Shown here piece after piece: positions 23,473-36,900 of a DNA stretch of 64,000 nucleotides. How positions within the stretch are numbered: position 1 is the first letter of the stretch; every line of letters starts with the position of its first letter. Made by a program: the position numbers and the translations under genes. Under the pieces are notes generated by a model that had not been told where the DNA came from, did not search any database, and saw only the letters and a list, made by a program, of their open reading frames with translations. This DNA is from Nissolia schottii (taxonomy: Eukaryota; Streptophyta; Magnoliopsida; Fabales; Fabaceae), in assembly GCA_003254905.1 (NCBI GenBank), contig QANU01107126.1:532585-596584 (forward strand). The letters are read 5' to 3'.

Positions 23473-26400
23473 TCATATCCATCCTCTTTCCTTTTCCTTT
23501 TGACTATTCTTCTGTTGCATCATCTCCTTACCTCTTCTACCCCTTTGTCCCAATCTCCCTCTACTCCCAATGGAAACTCTAACCTTCTCCATCCCAACCA
23601 TTCGCATGTGTTGCTGCAATGGAGACTTCAGTTGTACTTTCTTATGCATGCTTCTTCTTAGTATGCTACCTATCTTCTTAACACCACTTCTTCCTTCTTT
23701 GGGGCTCTCACATTGAGTAACCGGCGCAGGCACACATTTGGCTTCTGATTCACCACCGACATCTCTTTGATCAGCTTGGTTTGTGGTCATAGGTAGTAAC
23801 GATGATTGGAACTGAGTTAAGCTAGGTATGCTTGGGAGTGGAATGAGAGAGTTTCGCCTTGAGGCAATGGCCGAAGGAACGCGCGGTGTCATCGTGCAGA
23901 TAGAAGCTCTTCCGGACCTTTTTGGCAGTAGGACTTTATCAGCAATATCGGGGTTGTTTTCTTTCTCGGCATGATCGATGCACTTGATGGAGTTCTCCAT
24001 TGTAGAAAAGGGTATTGAAGGCTTCAAGATGTTGTTCTCCATAAGTGGTCTACTACCTGAATTCAGTTGGTCTTTGCACCATCCGCCGGATGCAGGGTCA
24101 TTGAAATTCTTGTGAATTCCTAGTGGCCGGCTTGCGAGGGCTGGCTTCAGAAGTGCATTGTTTTGCTCCTCTTGGGATTTCATTAGGTGCTGCTCAGCTA
24201 TCTTTGAATCCACGTGTTGGCGTGCTATCTTTCTTTCGATGAGAAGCTGCGATTCCAGTTCCTTTACCTTAAAAATGAAATACAGATAATGCTGAGAGAA
24301 ATTCAGAAGTTAAAGTCCAAGTCCTTCTGGTGGGAGAGACAAAATTAATTCACATTTCTGTTTTATTAATACCTTGTCTTGCAGGCTCTTGTTCTTATTT
24401 TCTCTTTCCTTCATCTTGGACTCTAATCCACAGATTGTTTCCTCCATCATCTTGATTCGCATATCCTTCAGCTTTAACTCTTGTTTGGTTTTCTCAGCCT
24501 AACAAAGGAGAATGAACTTCAATAGACTATTTTGTAGATGCAGTTAAGCAGTTAAATGTTGATACTAGAACAGCATTGTGGCACCATACCATCTGTTTGT
24601 GTCTCAGAAGCTCAATAGTGTCCAGCTGCTTTTTTGCAGGGCCCAGTTCTATTCCCCTTACTCTACTAGCAAAGTTCAGAGAGCATATTGTCTCACTCAA
24701 ATCATTTTCGTTAGGACTGATCTGTACAAACATGAGCGCCTTCGAATCCCCTCCTGGAAAAAGTAGTTCATAGTAAATTTATGATACATTCACAGACATA
24801 CGGAGGATAAAACACAAGCATACATGCAAAAGAACCAAGTCTGGTTTGAGTTTTCTGTAAGGAACATGGATAAAATAAGTACCTAATGAGTCTTGAAGCA
24901 AGTGTGTAAGCTTGGAGTTCCTGCACCACAAAGAACAAGAGAAATTTCAGTACTCTAACCATTAGAACAAAAGGTGGTTCATTTCAGCAATTGTAACTGA
25001 AAACAAGGGCAAACACGTATCTCCATGACCTGAAAGGAATATGTGGACTTTTTGTTGCAAGGGCTGATATGACGTCTCCAAGTGCTGACAGTGACCGATT
25101 AATATTTTGCGTCTCCTTCAGTCGATCGCCTTGCACTTCTGTCTTGGCCACTCGCTCACTACCTGCCAAGTCCACCAGCCATAACTTGCTCCTTGTGCAT
25201 TCCCCGTTAAGCAAATTCTCACCCTTAACCATGACACAATGAATGCTGTATAGAGAAAGAGAAGCCCATCATAAGTAATGTTTCTCCAAATAGCCAATTA
25301 AATACGGTTTAAGACTCCCAAAAAAAAAATAAATTGAAGCTAGCTGACCAGTGGGATCGGCTGCTATGTTCATTGGCACTGGTTGAGCTTACAGCCCTTG
25401 CATTGCTACCAGTTTGTAGGACATCCCAGACTTCAGTCATATTGTTCACATGAGCCTCAACCAACCCAGGAATATGATGCATTCCTTCACCATCTTGCCT
25501 TATTTCCAGCCTGAAATTTTTAGTGAACAATCAGTTATTGTTCTTAGGAACTTCTAGAATAAGCTAAAGTTTTGTTTCACTAAATTTGCCTTGTCTAATT
25601 TTAAACTGGAATGTGATTTTAGGGTGAACATAGCAAGAAAATAACCGAATAATGGAATAAAATCTACCTTCTTGCAGTTGTTCCTGGCTGATTTCCTGAA
25701 AAAAGCAAATCTCTTATTTGCTCATTGTAAACTTCCAAGACACTGACAGAGACATCATAACGATAGAGCATCTGTCTCTCCTTGATTATCTCAAACATCT
25801 TCTCAAGAGTCCTGAAATTCACTCCACGAGACTGTTGTGTGCCCTCCATTGTGAAAGTTTTTCCTGTCCCAGTCTGTCCATACGCAAAGATGCATACATT
25901 GTACCCATCTAGAACTGAGGTAGCAAATGGTACTGTGTCTTCAAAAATATCGGCTACAAAGCAAAACAATTAAAATCTGTCAAAATGAGAAAATGTCTTC
26001 AATATCAAAATCATTCTAAAGAATTCATGTCATCAATGGATAATTACCTTGTTCAGCTTGGGGGCTAAAGACAGCATCAAACTTGAAAGTCTTTCTTGGA
26101 GCTCCATTTGACATTATAGTAAGCTCACCATCTTTAGCAGATTCAAAATCTATGGCCATTGTGGCTCCTGCTGCCATCTCTTGAGCATTGAGAGGCCTAC
26201 ACCGGCAAAAGACCCTTATGTTTCCTGTGAGGAAGAATAATTGGTGAACCATTCTTTATATTACACCACATCCAAGTCTAAGTAGAAAACAAGATCAAAT
26301 GTACTGCCTACCTCTCAATTCCAAAACCTTATTGTAAAGATCTTTTCGTTCCTTGGCCCCTTCAATATATTTAGACTTAAGATCTTCATGTGATTCTAGT

Positions 26401-28304
26401 TGTTCATTTACTACAAAAAAAAAGGAACAAAATTACTTACAGACGAATTGTTGTATATAAGATTGAAAGCTATATTTTAACAATGTCTACTTACATTTGG
26501 AATTAATAATAAGCCCCATTTCCCTCATATTTGCCTGATATTTCTTGTATGCCTCTGCTTCCTCTAATAGCTTGATGTGCTCCATTTTCATAAGCTATTC
26601 AATAAGTTAATCAACACATTAAGTAAATCTTCACCTTTGAACTTGTTAGCCATTCAATTTTGATAGTACATCTGTACCTTCAATTTCCTCATCAAGTCTC
26701 TCAGTGATGAAAACCACCTGCTTTTCTCTTTCACTTGCCCCTCTATTGCAAATGCTGCAGAGAAGAAAATATCGGTTGATCAATAAACTAAACCTTAGAC
26801 TTAAATTCTTAATTATATTTTATCTTCATAACAGGATATGCATACCCAATGATCCTACGTGCATGGACTTGCGCATGAGCTCATTCTGTAGCTCTTCCAA
26901 GGAGTTCCAAGCTTCTTGGCATTCTTCACTCTTTTTTTCTTTCTCCCTCTTTATCTCCCCCAACTCCTTCCTTGTTTCTGCCAGCTCCTTCCTCTGATGC
27001 TCAAAATCTCTTTTCAGCTTCACAAACTTCTGCTCAACCCCGATATCCTCGGCATCCTACAAAATATTAATTGAGAGCACACATAATCACTCTCATTTCC
27101 CAGCTCAGAATAAAATATTTACCACTTGTCATCATTAAGAACCATACTTCTGAGGACTCCAATTCAGCCTCCAGATACACACCAATGTCTTCTAGCATTT
27201 CATTTCCTCCTGAATTCAAAATCAAAATTATTGCTGATAAAATAAAAAATTTGGACAATAACCAGCACCATCACAATTAAGTCCAGTTATGTTCAAATTT
27301 CAAAAGTCAACAAAACCCTTGATCACAATTATAAGATAATATAACAAGGGATGAACTCACTAGGAGGGTAGTATAGGGGTGACTCGTCCTTGGTTACGGG
27401 AGGTGGAAGAAGCTCAAAGGAGGCCTCAGGGGACAGTAGCACATCCCCTTGAGTAAAAGTTTCACACAAATTAGAGAATTTAACAGTAGGGTTCTTATTA
27501 TGGCTATTGTCAACAACTTCAGGCCCATTGATTCCATTCTCTAGTGAAAGTTCCATTGATGACTCCATATTCTTGCAGTACTTGTCCTTCAACAACTCTG
27601 GGGAGTCACCACCACAGCTGATTCCAGCAATATCTGGTGAGCCAGCACAAATCACCAAGTCTGGGGAAGTCAAAGAAAACCCTAACATTGATCTACCTGG
27701 AAAAAAAAATCCCCACATGATTCTATTCTATCAGAACCTCAAAGAAAAAAAAAACCTTCAAAATTGCGCAAAACCCTCTCTTACCAACTGGGTCATCGAA
27801 TTGCACGCTGTTCCCTTCAAAGCTTACAATTTTCCTCGAAAACCCTACACCAACAACTCAAAACCCTAGATTAACTCATCAAAATCACAAAACGGGATTC
27901 ATTCATAACTTTTTAAAAATAAAAAAAAAAAATCAATTTTTAATATGAGATCCCAACCATAACTCGGGCTGCCACCACCAGATTCAGGATCTGCTGCCAT
28001 AGCTGAACAACAACCAGAGCTCAGTGATAATGCGTGTGAATTAGCGTCTGGAAGAATCAGAAAAAAGAAAACAAGAAGTCACACAACAAACCAAAAGGGT
28101 CCTTCAATAAATCATCAAGTTATGAACTTGGAACCAAAATGGACGAAAAAGTGTAATAAGAAAATAAAAAGAATACAGAGAGAGGGCGTTATTACAGTTG
28201 GAGCAGTGAGTGGAAGAAGAGGTTACACTTCCTCGTTGGAAAGAAACGTCGGTGAGAAGAAGTGGGTCATTTTCATAGAGATGCCATTGATTGTTGTTCT
28301 CCAT
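23473..28304 (-). CDS. Kinesin-14 family microtubule motor (minus-end-directed type)
   Basis: Seventeen exons: 28304-28196, 28047-27958, 27844-27785, 27696-27361, 27209-27148, 27056-26846, 26754-26678, 26594-26495, 26410-26312, 26224-26048, 25953-25668, 25510-25349, 25245-25030, 24920-24883, 24753-24590, 24498-24373, 24267-23473. They sum to 3108 bp, giving 1035 aa with phase intact. A variable N terminus and coiled coil (about 220-380) precede the motor, which begins at the class-14 neck [14 protein letters not shown] (about 380). Motor motifs: P-loop GQTGTGKT (466-473), switch I NEHSSRSH (582-589), switch II DLAGSE (615-620). A short coiled coil and a basic, serine-rich tail follow. Neck-before-motor order defines kinesin-14. 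SFELLPPP in exon 4 recalls plant kinesin-14s that carry a malectin-like domain, but no such domain is present. A second in-frame ATG at 28367 would add 21 aa. Cargo is not predictable. Confidence 0.93.
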
Positions 28305-28379
28305 CGATAAAAGATAACGAAACTGTTTGTGTTTGAATTCAGCAATAATAAACAATAAGCAACGCACACAAAAAAAAAA

Positions 28380-29040
28380 ATATAAATATAAATAAATAAA
28401 AAGAATGTGATGATGATTATGAATAAAAAGAATAAAGTGGAAGGTTATCGTTTCTGAAATGGAATGTAATTGATTTCGTTAGAACGGGGTGTAGATTGAA
28501 CTTGCCTTAATGGAAAAATTGGACCGTTAGGGGGTTTTGAAATTTGAAATGAAGGAAGCGGGTGAAGAGGGCTCTGGGGGGAGTTTAATAGTTTATGCAT
28601 TCTATAGCACTTGGATTATCTGATTTTGGATCAACCCAAGGCCGAAATAAAGTTGTTGGTTGGAATATAAGACACGTCACACTCCCTTGTGACTTTTTTT
28701 TTGGTCGAACCCCCTTTGTCACTTCGGATTAAAAGCGGTAAAAGCACCTCTAAGAAGAAGAAAAAATGATGACAATATAGATTTGTTACTTAGGGCGGGT
28801 CCAGCCCGATAATGTGGTCTGGCCCAAACCTTCTTCAACCTCGATTGAGTTATAAAATTTGACCTAGTGTACTTTTTGAATTGATGCTAATTATTTAATT
28901 CACAATTTCGCCTTTAATATTTTAATTAAGTTTTAATGCCAGAACTTCCACTGATGTCATGTTCTAGTAAGTTAATTAATTGTTTTGTATATGTATACAC
29001 TTCAAGTTATTCATTATATTGAATTTTATTGAGTTTTGGA
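28380..29040. other. Kinesin upstream region and intergenic DNA
   Basis: Contains the presumed kinesin promoter (A-rich tract 28370-28400, and TTTATATTTATA-like sequence on the minus strand). No other gene is visible. Confidence 0.4.
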
Positions 29041-29072
29041 CAATTTTCAGCTGATATTTCAGTTCCATGGCC

Positions 29073-29250
29073 CATTCATTCGAATGACAACAAGCGTCAT
29101 TCGAATGAATGTTGAAAAATTCGTACCCAAGGCAAATTAAGTTGAGTCATTCGAATGACTCTAAGTCATTGGAATGACTTGACAAAATTTGTGATTTTTT
29201 AGTTCCTGAGTCAAGTCATTCAAATGACTCCCTAAGTTATTCGAATGACT
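29073..29250. promoter_or_regulatory. Cluster of six palindromes centred on ATTCGAAT
   Basis: Six copies of a palindrome occur within 180 bp, at about 29073, 29096, 29144, 29164, 29214 and 29235. The best is the perfect 18-mer GAGTCATTCGAATGACTC (29144-29161); others carry one or two changes. Each half contains TGACTC or GAGTCA, which resembles bZIP (GCN4-type) half-sites. The cluster sits upstream of a pyrimidine-rich leader-like stretch (29290-29455), as enhancer repeats do in a retrotransposon U3 region. The regulatory role is inferred. Confidence 0.5.
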
Positions 29251-29990
29251 CGTGTTCAAGAGCATTTTAAACACGCAAGAAGCTCATTTCTGCCGAGCTC
29301 TCTCTCTAACCCCATTTCCTTCTCCTTCTCTCTAAAAAAACCCAAAACCCCAACACCAAATCCTCCCCAACCCTTCCATATCACTCCAAATCACTTCAAA
29401 TCCTTCACTCCACCTTCATTATCATCATCATTCTTCCTTGTTCTCTCCCTCTAGAATCTTCATTGAAGCTCTCTTGGAGTTTTTGGTAGTGATCCTAGGG
29501 CTACTCGAAAATCCTCTTCTTTTGGGTCATCAAGGATAATTTCTTAACTTAAATCCCTTGTTGGTATTGTAATTGAGTTGGATATTTGATTATTCAGGTC
29601 TATAAATTGATTTCTTGAAACCCTAGGTTGAAATTTTGTGAATATTAGTAATTTGAGTTAAATTGATCCTAACTCATGACCTTATTGTCTTATCTATAGC
29701 GTTGGGAGGCTCCGACGATTTTTTCCAAGTTTCAGCCAATCAATAAATCAATTTCTCCGCCTCCTTGAGGCTTGTGTTATGAGTATATAGTTGTAATTGT
29801 AGTTTATTTTCTATGCTAATATAAATGTGTATAAAATGTGAATTGAAAATGTATTTTCAAAGTGTTATGAGAATCAATTTAGTTATTTTGAGAAATTGAA
29901 GAAATGATTTTGTTGAGACTTTTAGGCATTTTGGGAAGAAAAATGAACTATATGTTTTTGAAAGGAAAATCTTTTATGAACTAACACGTC
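29251..29990 (+). mobile_element. Possible LTR or retrotransposon leader remnant
   Basis: After the palindrome cluster comes a C/T-rich stretch with poly-C/A motifs (29310-29420). A+T-rich noncoding DNA follows, with no gag or pol frame. The arrangement of repeats, pyrimidine-rich leader and non-coding DNA recalls an LTR, but no second LTR, primer-binding site or target duplication was found. The short open frame at 29245-29454 is low complexity. Confidence 0.3.
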
Positions 29991-31836
29991 GGATAAGACC
30001 TATTAGTAAACTCTGCATGAAAAATTATTTACCGAATATTGTTTACCTTGATAATGTTATGATCATTTTTGAAAACCAATGTTTTGTGATTAAGATGCCG
30101 AGAAAAGAAAGATTAGATTGGTTTTGATTTACGAATGAATTCTGTCTAAAAGGAACTATTTTAGTGTTAGAAAAATGGTTTAGGATGAAGTTCTATCATG
30201 ATTTGTAGTCAACGACAGTAGGCGTTGGACTTGGTGCACTATGACTTACGCCCTCGCTCGTAAGGAACAAATCATATTAACCCGGTACGTAGGCCACGCT
30301 CTAGTTATATGTCATCGCTAGTAAGGGACACACCATACTAGCCAAAAACATTGAAATCAATGTCTTCGGTTTGTTAAGTGTATGTTAAAGTAATTGCTCT
30401 AACACATTGTTGATATTGTATTATATCCTAACATGATGGAATTCCTAAGTTTTTTAGTTTCCATTTTTTCTACTCTCACCTAATTTGTGAAATGTGATGA
30501 TTTTCTTCATTTCGTAAGACTCAATGACGAACAATAGCTAAAAGAGAATAATGCAATGCAATTATAGGTTAAATAGTGCTGGTAACTTCTTGAAGTCACT
30601 AAATTGGCGAAAAAGAGTGATATTGAAACTTATTAAAACGTTAGAGCCAAATTGTAAAAAGAAAAAAAAAAACTTTTTGGGACAAAATTAAAACAAAAGA
30701 AGCTTTTGGAACGAAATTACAATCTCATCGAACATCAAAGATGAAAATAGAGCTTATCAAGGATGGTAATATAGCATTTGCTAAAATCTTAATTATCAAG
30801 TGCAATTTATAACTTTGAATCTAATAGCAACCGAATATTATGAATAATAACTCATAACCCTAGCTAGCACCATCTGCACATACATCTCCATCAGAAAAAC
30901 ATTATTCNTGGGACAAGACCTATTAGTAAACTTTGCATGAAAAATTATTTACTGCATATTGTTTACCTTGATAATGTTATGATCATTTTTGAAAACCAAT
31001 GTTTTGTAATTAAGATGCCGAGAAAAGAAAGATTGGATTGATTTTGATTTACGAATTAATCCTGTCTAAAAGGAGCTGTTTTAGTGTTAGAAAAATGGTT
31101 TAGGATAAAGTTTTATCATGATTTGTAGTCAACGACAGTAGGGGGTTGAACTTGGTGCATCGTGACTTACGCCCTCGCTAGTAAGTGACAGATCATATTA
31201 GCCCGGTACGTAGGCCACGTTCTAGTTATATGCCATCGCTAGTAAGGGACGTACCATACTAGCCAGAAACATTGAAATCAATGTCTTCGATTTATTAAGT
31301 GTATGTTAAAGTAACTGCTCTAACACATTGTTGATATTGTATTATATCTTAATATGATGGAATTCTTAGAGTTTTTAGTTTGCATTTTTTCTCCTCTCAC
31401 CTAATTTGCAAAATGTGATGATTTTCTTCATTTCGTAAGACTCAATGACGAACAATAGCTAAAAGAGAATAATGCAATGCAATTATAGGTTAAATAGTGT
31501 TGGTAACTTCTTGAAGTCACTAAATTGGCGAAAAAGAGTGACACTGAAACTTATTAAAACGTTAGAGCCAAATTGTAAAAAAAAAAATAAAAAATAATAA
31601 TAATAATAACTTTTTGGGACAAAATTAAAACAAAATAAGCTTTTAGAACGAAATTAAAATCTCATGGAACATGAAAGATGAAAATAGAGCTTATCAAGGA
31701 TGATAATATAGCATTTGCTAAAATCTTAATTATCAAGTGCAATTTATAACTTCGAATCTAATAGCAACCGAATATTAAGAATAATAACTCATAACCCTAG
31801 CAGCATCTGCACATCTCCATCAGAAAAACATTATTC
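29991..31836. repeat. Direct tandem duplication of about 920 bp around a single N
   Basis: Copy A (29991-30907) and copy B (30911-31836) align end to end at an offset of about 920 bp. Both begin with GACCTATTAGTAAACT-type sequence and end with CATCAGAAAAACATTATTC. They differ by scattered substitutions (for example AGTAGGCGTTGG versus AGTAGGGGGTTG) and by an A/TAA-rich indel near 31570-31610. The single unresolved base at 30908 lies at the junction. No coding sequence was recognised; both contain GCTAGTAAGG-type motifs. It may be a true tandem duplication or two overlapping haplotype contigs placed in series. Confidence 0.8.
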
Positions 31837-32340
31837 TTTCTTCTCCTACTTGAGGGGCCCCTCCATGGTGGTCTAATGACCCCTCCATAGGCACACACGC
31901 TTACTTCTCTCTTCCTTCTTCTTTTTTTTCTTATTATCTAACAGGGGAGGTTGTCCCTAGGCGGTTTATCCCACCATGGTTGTGCTTGTGCAGCTCCCTT
32001 TGGATTTCTTGTTCATACCGTTTTGTTTCTCACCTTTTTACTGCGAGTTGGTTGTTTGATATCATATCCAACAAGCTCTTTTGACCCCGGAATGTATTTA
32101 TGGACCGTGGAGTAAAGTATGAGCCCGTCTCATGGCTTGGAGTTAACAGAATTTGGAAGCTTGCACAGCAAGGGAAGAAACCAGAAACACAGCAGGAGAT
32201 GGAAACTGTGGAAAATGAATTCTGTGTGTATTCAGTTGGCAATGTGCCATATATATACATAACTCAGTTGCTTGCTTGGGAAGCAAGGTGGCTAAAATAT
32301 CCGCTAACTAACTATAAACTTAAAAGTGTGCATACACTAT
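31837..32340. other. Non-coding stretch, partly copia LTR
   Basis: 31837-32150 shows no recognisable gene. From about 32340 down to about 32200, read on the minus strand, the sequence follows a polypurine tract and begins TGTATGCACAC, as expected for the start of a copia 3' LTR. It then loses recognisable structure. Confidence 0.4.
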
Positions 32341-32342
32341 TA

Positions 32343-32705
32343 CCCCCCCTCAAACTTGGAGCTAGGTTCAAATATGTTGAGTAGCCCAAGTTTGTTGTGC
32401 AAAAGCTGAAACGTGGTAGGAGGCAAAGGCTTAGTTAGTATGTCAGCAAGCTGAAACTTAGACGTGATAGGCAGCAGCCGAACGAACCCATCTTGGACCT
32501 TGTCCCGAACCAAGTGGCAGTCTAATTCAATATGCTTGGTTCTTTCATGGAAGGCCGGATTGCGGGCTATCTGAATAGCAGAAGCATTGTCACAAAAGAT
32601 GACAGTCGTCTTGTGATCCGTGACGCCAAAATCCTTGAGCAGGAACGAAAGTCACTGAAGCTCACAGGTCACAGCCGCCATGGCCCTGTATTCCTTCTTA
32701 TTTCA
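32343..32705 (-). pseudogene. Ty1/copia RNase H 3' fragment with polypurine tract (pseudogene)
   Basis: Minus-strand translation from about 32702 gives the C-terminal RNase H region of a Ty1/copia polyprotein: EYRAMAAVTCELQ, FCDNASAIQIARNPAFHERTKHIE, and DILTKPLP near the end. An in-frame TGA at 32652-32654 falls where the family has tryptophan, so the copy is dead. Just past its end is the polypurine tract (GGGGGG on the minus strand, about 32344-32350), followed by LTR-like sequence. Gag, protease, integrase and most of the reverse transcriptase are absent, so this is a 3' fragment of an element oriented on the minus strand. Confidence 0.88.
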
Positions 32706-32709
32706 AAAG

Positions 32710-33958
32710 ATGATTCTTGTGGCAACTGATAGATCGATATGTCTTGTTGGCGAATGTTGGTTTAGATTTTTTGAGACAGTACAACTCTTTCTTCTTCCTC
32801 ATACGGCTGTTTCATAGGCTTGTGTTCTGATGTATTCCACGTGTAAGCTTCGGGTGTATGAGATTGGCTTCTATTAGGCTTAGTAAACTGATATTCTTGT
32901 GTTCCGCATTTAAGTGCTTTAGAAAATTTATTGTAAAGTTTATATGTCCATACAGTAGATTAAAGAGCTATAATATTTCTCGATAGATAAAAAATTTAAC
33001 CTTGTTCATTGTGTCTGTTCGCAAGTATCTAAGGTGTCATGTGAATAGCATTCATGTTCTGAGGTTTGATCTTCAGTTGTTTAGTCTTTGCTAGATGTAT
33101 TCTTAAGTTTAATCTAATGTAATTATGCTATGACCTTTGTTTATTTATTAATGAAGTTTATTAAAAAAAATAAAAACGAATGATAACTTGATAAAAGTCA
33201 GAGATTAAATCTAGTTGCCACTCTTCTCAAGAGAAAAGATTATGCTTCGATCAAACTATTACTTGTACTCCACATTACATATTTCCTATATCTATTTCAG
33301 ATCCAAAAAATTTTAAAATGACTAAACAATTGTACTGATTTTTTTAACCCCAACCACTATACCTTCTTTTTTCTTTTCCAATTGCATTTGATCCAATGAC
33401 TGGGAGAAAACAAAACAAAACTACAAATATTTTTTTGACCAAAATATTTACATTGGTCTACAGCCTTGGATCATCCAACTATATCTTGTCTTGCAACAGA
33501 ACAAAGTAGAAATACAATTTTTCCAGACCTCGGTGTGTAAGAAGATGATGCATCCATTTTACAGCATCATACAAAAAAAAAAATGAGCAGCAAAAAAATT
33601 GCAATTGTTTTCCTCAGCTCATATGTGCTTGTTACAAGTATTTCAGAAATCAAGGCATTGAAAGTTTTTTTTCCTTCTTTACAAGGAGCTGAAACTAGTA
33701 TACTTTTTTATATACACTGTTACAGCACACAGTAGAACAAATCATTTTTGAACTGAGAGATCTTCAGCAGGCACCCCCTTCAATATAGAATATTTTGATG
33801 TGGAAGTTGTTACCTCTTTGCACTATGTCATAACATCAATCGGAGAGAGTGCCAACCTTTTTCTCTGCAGGATCCACCAAGATGCAATATAGACACCTAC
33901 GTCAAAGAAAAACATGATCTGAACCAACTCATCAAGAGGCACAATCATCATTGTGTCA
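32710..33958. other. Intergenic region including the FUG1 3' flank
   Basis: No coding sequence recognised. The A+T-rich 33400-33958 part probably contains the FUG1 3'UTR and polyadenylation region on the minus strand. Confidence 0.45.
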
Positions 33959-36900
33959 TTATACAACTCCCTCAACGGCAGCTGCCATGGACGCCGAGGC
34001 CTCTTCAAGGGTCCGTCTCTTCTGAACACTGTTGAAGGCTTCAAGAATATCACCCTCCACCCATTCATCAAAGTCTTCTAACCCAAGTCCGCACTCGAGG
34101 CCAGCATTTACCTGTTCAGAAGGAAGAGAAAATGCATATGCATTCAGGCAGTGACCAGCACACAGCAAAGATAAACTACATATTCGGCAAGCAGTTGTTT
34201 TAACTGTGTTAAGGGTACGTTTGTGTTTCAGCTTTATTTGATGAAAAAATCACTTTATTCGACTAAAGAATATAATTTTTAAAAAGTAATTTGAATCCCC
34301 AAAAATAGAAAATATCTGTTTCGCTTTTAAGCAGAAGCTAAATGAAATAACTTCTCAAAATAATTTGTTTTCACCTTTTCCAAATCTAAAACAAAAATTA
34401 ACTTTTTAATCACCTTTTTTCTAAGCCAAAAAAAATAGCAGGAAGAAAAAGCTACAAAAACAATTGGCTTCACGTGTACTAAATTTTTATAAATTAGAAG
34501 GAACAGTTGTCCAACCATTTTCATACTTGTACCATGCAATTATTGTAGTGATCTTCATGTACATGAATTGTAAAATTAGGAATTAACACAGGAAGCATAG
34601 TCATACCTCTTTAACATCCTCCTTCACCCGTCTCAAAGAATCAAGAATACCAACATGGAATTCTTTTCCCTTGCGAAGGACTCGAACACCGCAGCCTTTT
34701 ACTAACTTTCCCTCCCTTACCATGCAGCCAGCAACACGACCGCTACCACTGCTGAAGGTGGCCCGTACTTCTGCTGAGCCAATTGGTATTTGTTCCTACC
34801 AAAAGATAGCAGTTTAGTCTTGCAACAGATTAAGTTCGGTAAGAATATAAAAGCAATAAGAAATAAAACACGCCCTAGTATTCCTCAATTCCAATTTAAA
34901 AGATCCCTACTCCATAATTGTCGGGGAAGAACCAGTTGGCACTACTTAATGCAGTGAACAAAACATAGTGGCAATAAAACAGGAACACAAGTGTAGTATG
35001 TTTTAGAAAACAAAGTGCATAACATAACTTTATGTGCCATTTGTGAGACTTTCTTTACAAACTCCAACATACTTAAATGTCATAAACAATCGGTGTGTAC
35101 TTAAACAAAACAGTGCACATGCATAATCTACAATAACAGGATGCACATTTCAAGATAATGTTTGATTTTTACCTCAACAGACTCCAGGAGCCCTTCCATT
35201 GCATTTCTGACATCATCAATTAAGTCGTAAATGACTCTATATAATCTAATCTCAACAGCTTTATTATCTGCATAGCTTTTCACAGAGCCTGGTGCTTTGA
35301 CATTAAATCCAAAAATAATAGCTTTGCTTGCTACTGCGAGATCAACATCACTTGTGCTGACATCACCTGTTGCTTCCAATAAAAACTTCAGTGTGACATT
35401 ATCTTGTGGTAGCACCTGCAGGGCTTGTCTGACAGCTTCAATGGATCCCTAGCCATGACCAAGAACAATAACATTTAATTGCAGGCGAAGCAATAACCAG
35501 AATGATGGTCCATGAAAATTTCAATGTGGTAGACTGGCAGCCATTGAAAACAATGCAGAAACTACCAACTTCTTTGCACGTTATGCTATGGTGAATATTT
35601 AACATATAACAGAAGTGCATATTTATTATAAATGATAAAAAAAATTGATTACTGAGCAGGTATTAATAAATCTAATACATATTTAGCAGTGAAAATATTC
35701 TCACATAGGCTACACTCCAAAATAACATACACACAAATCTAACACCTTAATTAATGTATATAAACAAGCAAGCCATTTCCTCAGAGATAGACATCATGTC
35801 TTGGCAAATAGCTTGTATCCGAATGTTGGGCCAGATCATATTTGGCTAATTATTAGTCTACTTCCTATTGCCATACACATTTTTGCTCCAAGAAGTGCTC
35901 AGTGCCACTTTGTGTTAGTAAAATATGATACCATTACCCAAAAAAAAGGGTAACATATGATACAGTTAAGCACTCAAGGGAAATCAGTAAGTTACAGTGC
36001 ACACAAATTATGCTCTTATTTTAATGATACAATATAACATAAAATCACAGGATGATATCATAGCACTGACCAAATCATCAATGAGATCAACCAGGTAAGT
36101 GGTTCCATAATTGTAACATAAACACCATACTTTACAAATCATAATACTTGTAGAAGTGATTATACCTGAAGATCAACCTTCAAGATAATATTTAGCTGGT
36201 GCAAGTCGAGCCCAGAAAGCTTTCGTGATGAAACTGCAGAAGCTAAGGAAGAAAGGGTAATCTTGCCATCCCCTGCCTTAGCGGAAATACGCTCATTTCG
36301 CAATGACACGGCACGAGACTCTGCCCTTTCACGTGCAGTATCAAGGGATTCAACAACCTCAAATTCATCACCAGCAATCGGAACATTATTCAATCCAATA
36401 ACCTGCAAACATGCACAGAAGACAGACATCAGAAAAATTTTAGCTAGTCTGATTTTTGCATTATTTAGAACCTCACAATGTGCCTATAACCCCCCACCGG
36501 TGTAATTCTTTTCCTATACAACTAACCTCAAAATGAATGCCACCAAAAGATTTTCATCTTACAGTTCTTTAATGTAAAAAGCATTTCTTTAAAAACAATA
36601 CTGTTGTAACATGTAATGCATCAATATTTCAAGAAATGGAGTCCACCCTTAACATCGATAAGAGAATCAGATCCCTTTTCACTAATTACGGATGCCAAAC
36701 CCTCTGGTGCCAAAAATGAAAGAGTGTTGGGTCAGCACCCTGTGACATTGGTTACTGAAAAAGGCTGATCAAAACAGCATTTGGTATAAAAACATATCGC
36801 AAAAACTTAAAAACTTTGAACCACAACCTTTTACATGAATGCTTCACCACACACAACCAGGTATTTGAAGCAGCACTTGCACATGCATATGGATGCCATT

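Noticed and set aside
29245..29454. 69-codon Ser/Pro/Phe-rich frame
   Set aside because: Translation of a pyrimidine-rich leader-like tract; no homology pattern, and probably part of a retroelement leader.
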